Below the pieces are notes generated by a model that was not told the origin of the DNA, did not search any database, and saw only the letters and a list, made by a program, of their open reading frames with translations. The position numbers and the translations under genes are program-made. Of a stretch of DNA of 6,060 bases, positions 5,705 to 6,060 are shown one piece after another. How positions within the stretch are numbered: position 1 is the first letter of the stretch; each line of letters begins with the position of its first letter. Source of the DNA: Verrucomicrobiales bacterium (GTDB lineage: Bacteria > Verrucomicrobiota > Verrucomicrobiia > Verrucomicrobiales > DEV007); the NCBI GenBank assembly GCA_017991025.1, contig JAGNMT010000236.1, forward strand, positions 1 through 6,060, written 5' to 3'.

Positions 5705-5741
5705 AAAATACTTGAACGCGATACTACCCTTTCACTAGGAT
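5702..5741 (+). promoter_or_regulatory. Candidate promoter of the lipoprotein gene, with an A-tract upstream
   Basis: TTGAAC (5712-5717) and TAGGAT (5736-5741) are separated by 18 bases, and a run of seven A (5702-5708) lies just upstream where an UP element would be. If used, transcription would start at about 5748, the A of the ATG itself, giving a leaderless or nearly leaderless mRNA. However, AGGA (5737-5740) within the same box is also a plausible Shine-Dalgarno site 7 bases before the ATG, and both readings cannot be true of one transcript. Confidence 0.35.
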
Positions 5742-5747
5742 GGCCCC

Positions 5748-6060
5748 ATGAACAACACCAGCACCAATAACCGGCGTCGCGATTCACTGTCTCCTGACCT
5801 CGCGCCGTCTCGCAGGACGAGCCTCTGGCGCATTGCCCCCGGGATTCTAATTACCCGTGACTTTCCGGGCACCATCGCGGCCGTTTCACTATTGACACTG
5901 ATGCTGCTAATGACGGGCTGTAGTGAAGGGACAAAAACAAATTCCCCCGTAAGCGAAAGCCAGGCGACACCGGCAGAGGAAGCACCCGCGGCAGAGCCAA
6001 AGAGCGAACCCGCGCCTTCCGAACCCGCGCCTTCCGAACCCGCGCCTTCCGAACCCGCGC
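5748..6060 (+). CDS. Probable lipoprotein with Glu-Pro-Ala-Pro-Ser repeats (partial, runs off the right edge)
   Basis: The first 104 residues of a protein that continues past the window. A hydrophobic segment (about 41-56, GTIAAVSLLTLMLLM) ends in MTGC with Cys58, a lipobox-like signal, followed by a hydrophilic Ser/Thr/Glu-rich region and then exact EPAPS repeats from residue 87 to the window end. The stretch before the hydrophobic core is unusually long (40 residues, Arg- and Ser-rich) for a lipoprotein signal. No later ATG, GTG or TTG in frame would leave a better signal, so 5748 is kept. Alternatively the segment is an uncleaved membrane anchor. The Pro/Ala/Glu-rich repeats look like an extended spacer that would hold a downstream domain away from the membrane; that domain is not in view, so no function can be given. 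AGGA 7 bases before the ATG is the only credible Shine-Dalgarno site in the window. Confidence 0.78.
   Translation, partial: MNNTSTNNRRRDSLSPDLAPSRRTSLWRIAPGILITRDFPGTIAAVSLLTLMLLMTGCSEGTKTNSPVSESQATPAEEAPAAEPKSEPAPSEPAPSEPAPSEPA
6006..6060 (+). repeat. Exact 15-bp tandem repeat encoding EPAPS
   Basis: The unit GAACCCGCGCCTTCC occurs at 6006-6020, 6021-6035 and 6036-6050, and 10 bases of a fourth copy reach the window end. All visible copies are identical, including third codon positions, and the period keeps the reading frame of the lipoprotein gene. The array probably continues beyond the window. Confidence 0.95.

Noticed and set aside
5669..5708. The inverted repeat followed by an A-run, considered as an intrinsic terminator
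   Set aside because: For the plus strand the run is A, not T. For the minus strand the T-run comes before the stem, not after it. The orientation is wrong for termination in either direction.

Overview
The window looks like chromosomal, housekeeping-type sequence from a Gram-negative-type bacterium with a moderately GC-rich genome. I infer Verrucomicrobiota or a neighbour in the PVC group. The grounds are two lipoproteins, secreted helical-repeat proteins, a YqjD/YqjE-type membrane cassette, and an almost complete lack of Shine-Dalgarno sequences before the genes. No marker gene settles the phylum, so this is an inference. I see no tRNA, rRNA, CRISPR array, transposase or phage module, and no stretch over 300 bases lacks a gene.

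Left part (1-1410, all minus strand). The window opens in the N-terminal part of pdxJ (vitamin B6 synthesis). A good intrinsic terminator on the minus strand (224-260) separates it from an upstream lipoprotein L,D-transpeptidase (289-1410). That protein carries its YkuD catalytic domain on a stalk of about 140 residues rich in Ala, Lys and Glu, similar in style to TolA domain II.

Middle part (1411-4089, minus strand). A two-gene operon encodes a small single-pass membrane protein with a possible OB-like beta domain (3646-4089), followed 28 bp later by a 655-residue exported protein of helical, TPR-like repeats (1650-3617). I recognise neither as a named family. Together they look like an uncharacterised cell-envelope pair.

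The divergent intergenic region (4090-4344) holds a strong inverted repeat (9-bp perfect arms, or 12-bp arms with one mismatch) just upstream of the minus-strand operon.

Right part (4345-5573, plus strand). Three genes form a cassette parallel to E. coli yqjD-yqjE-yqjK: a DUF883 coiled-coil protein with a C-terminal membrane anchor, a YqjE/holin_3_6-type two-helix membrane protein, and a third small membrane protein whose start overlaps the previous stop as ATGA. A hairpin with an alternative pairing partner sits between the first two genes. Homologues are usually described as stress or stationary-phase membrane proteins, with ribosome association reported for YqjD.

Right edge (5574-6060). 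After an intergenic region with a second inverted repeat and a candidate promoter, a plus-strand lipoprotein gene begins. It runs off the window inside an exact 15-bp tandem repeat encoding Glu-Pro-Ala-Pro-Ser.

I found no clear new defence or mobile system. The items most worth a second look are the uncharacterised envelope pair with its palindrome, the stalked L,D-transpeptidase, and the near-absence of Shine-Dalgarno sites.
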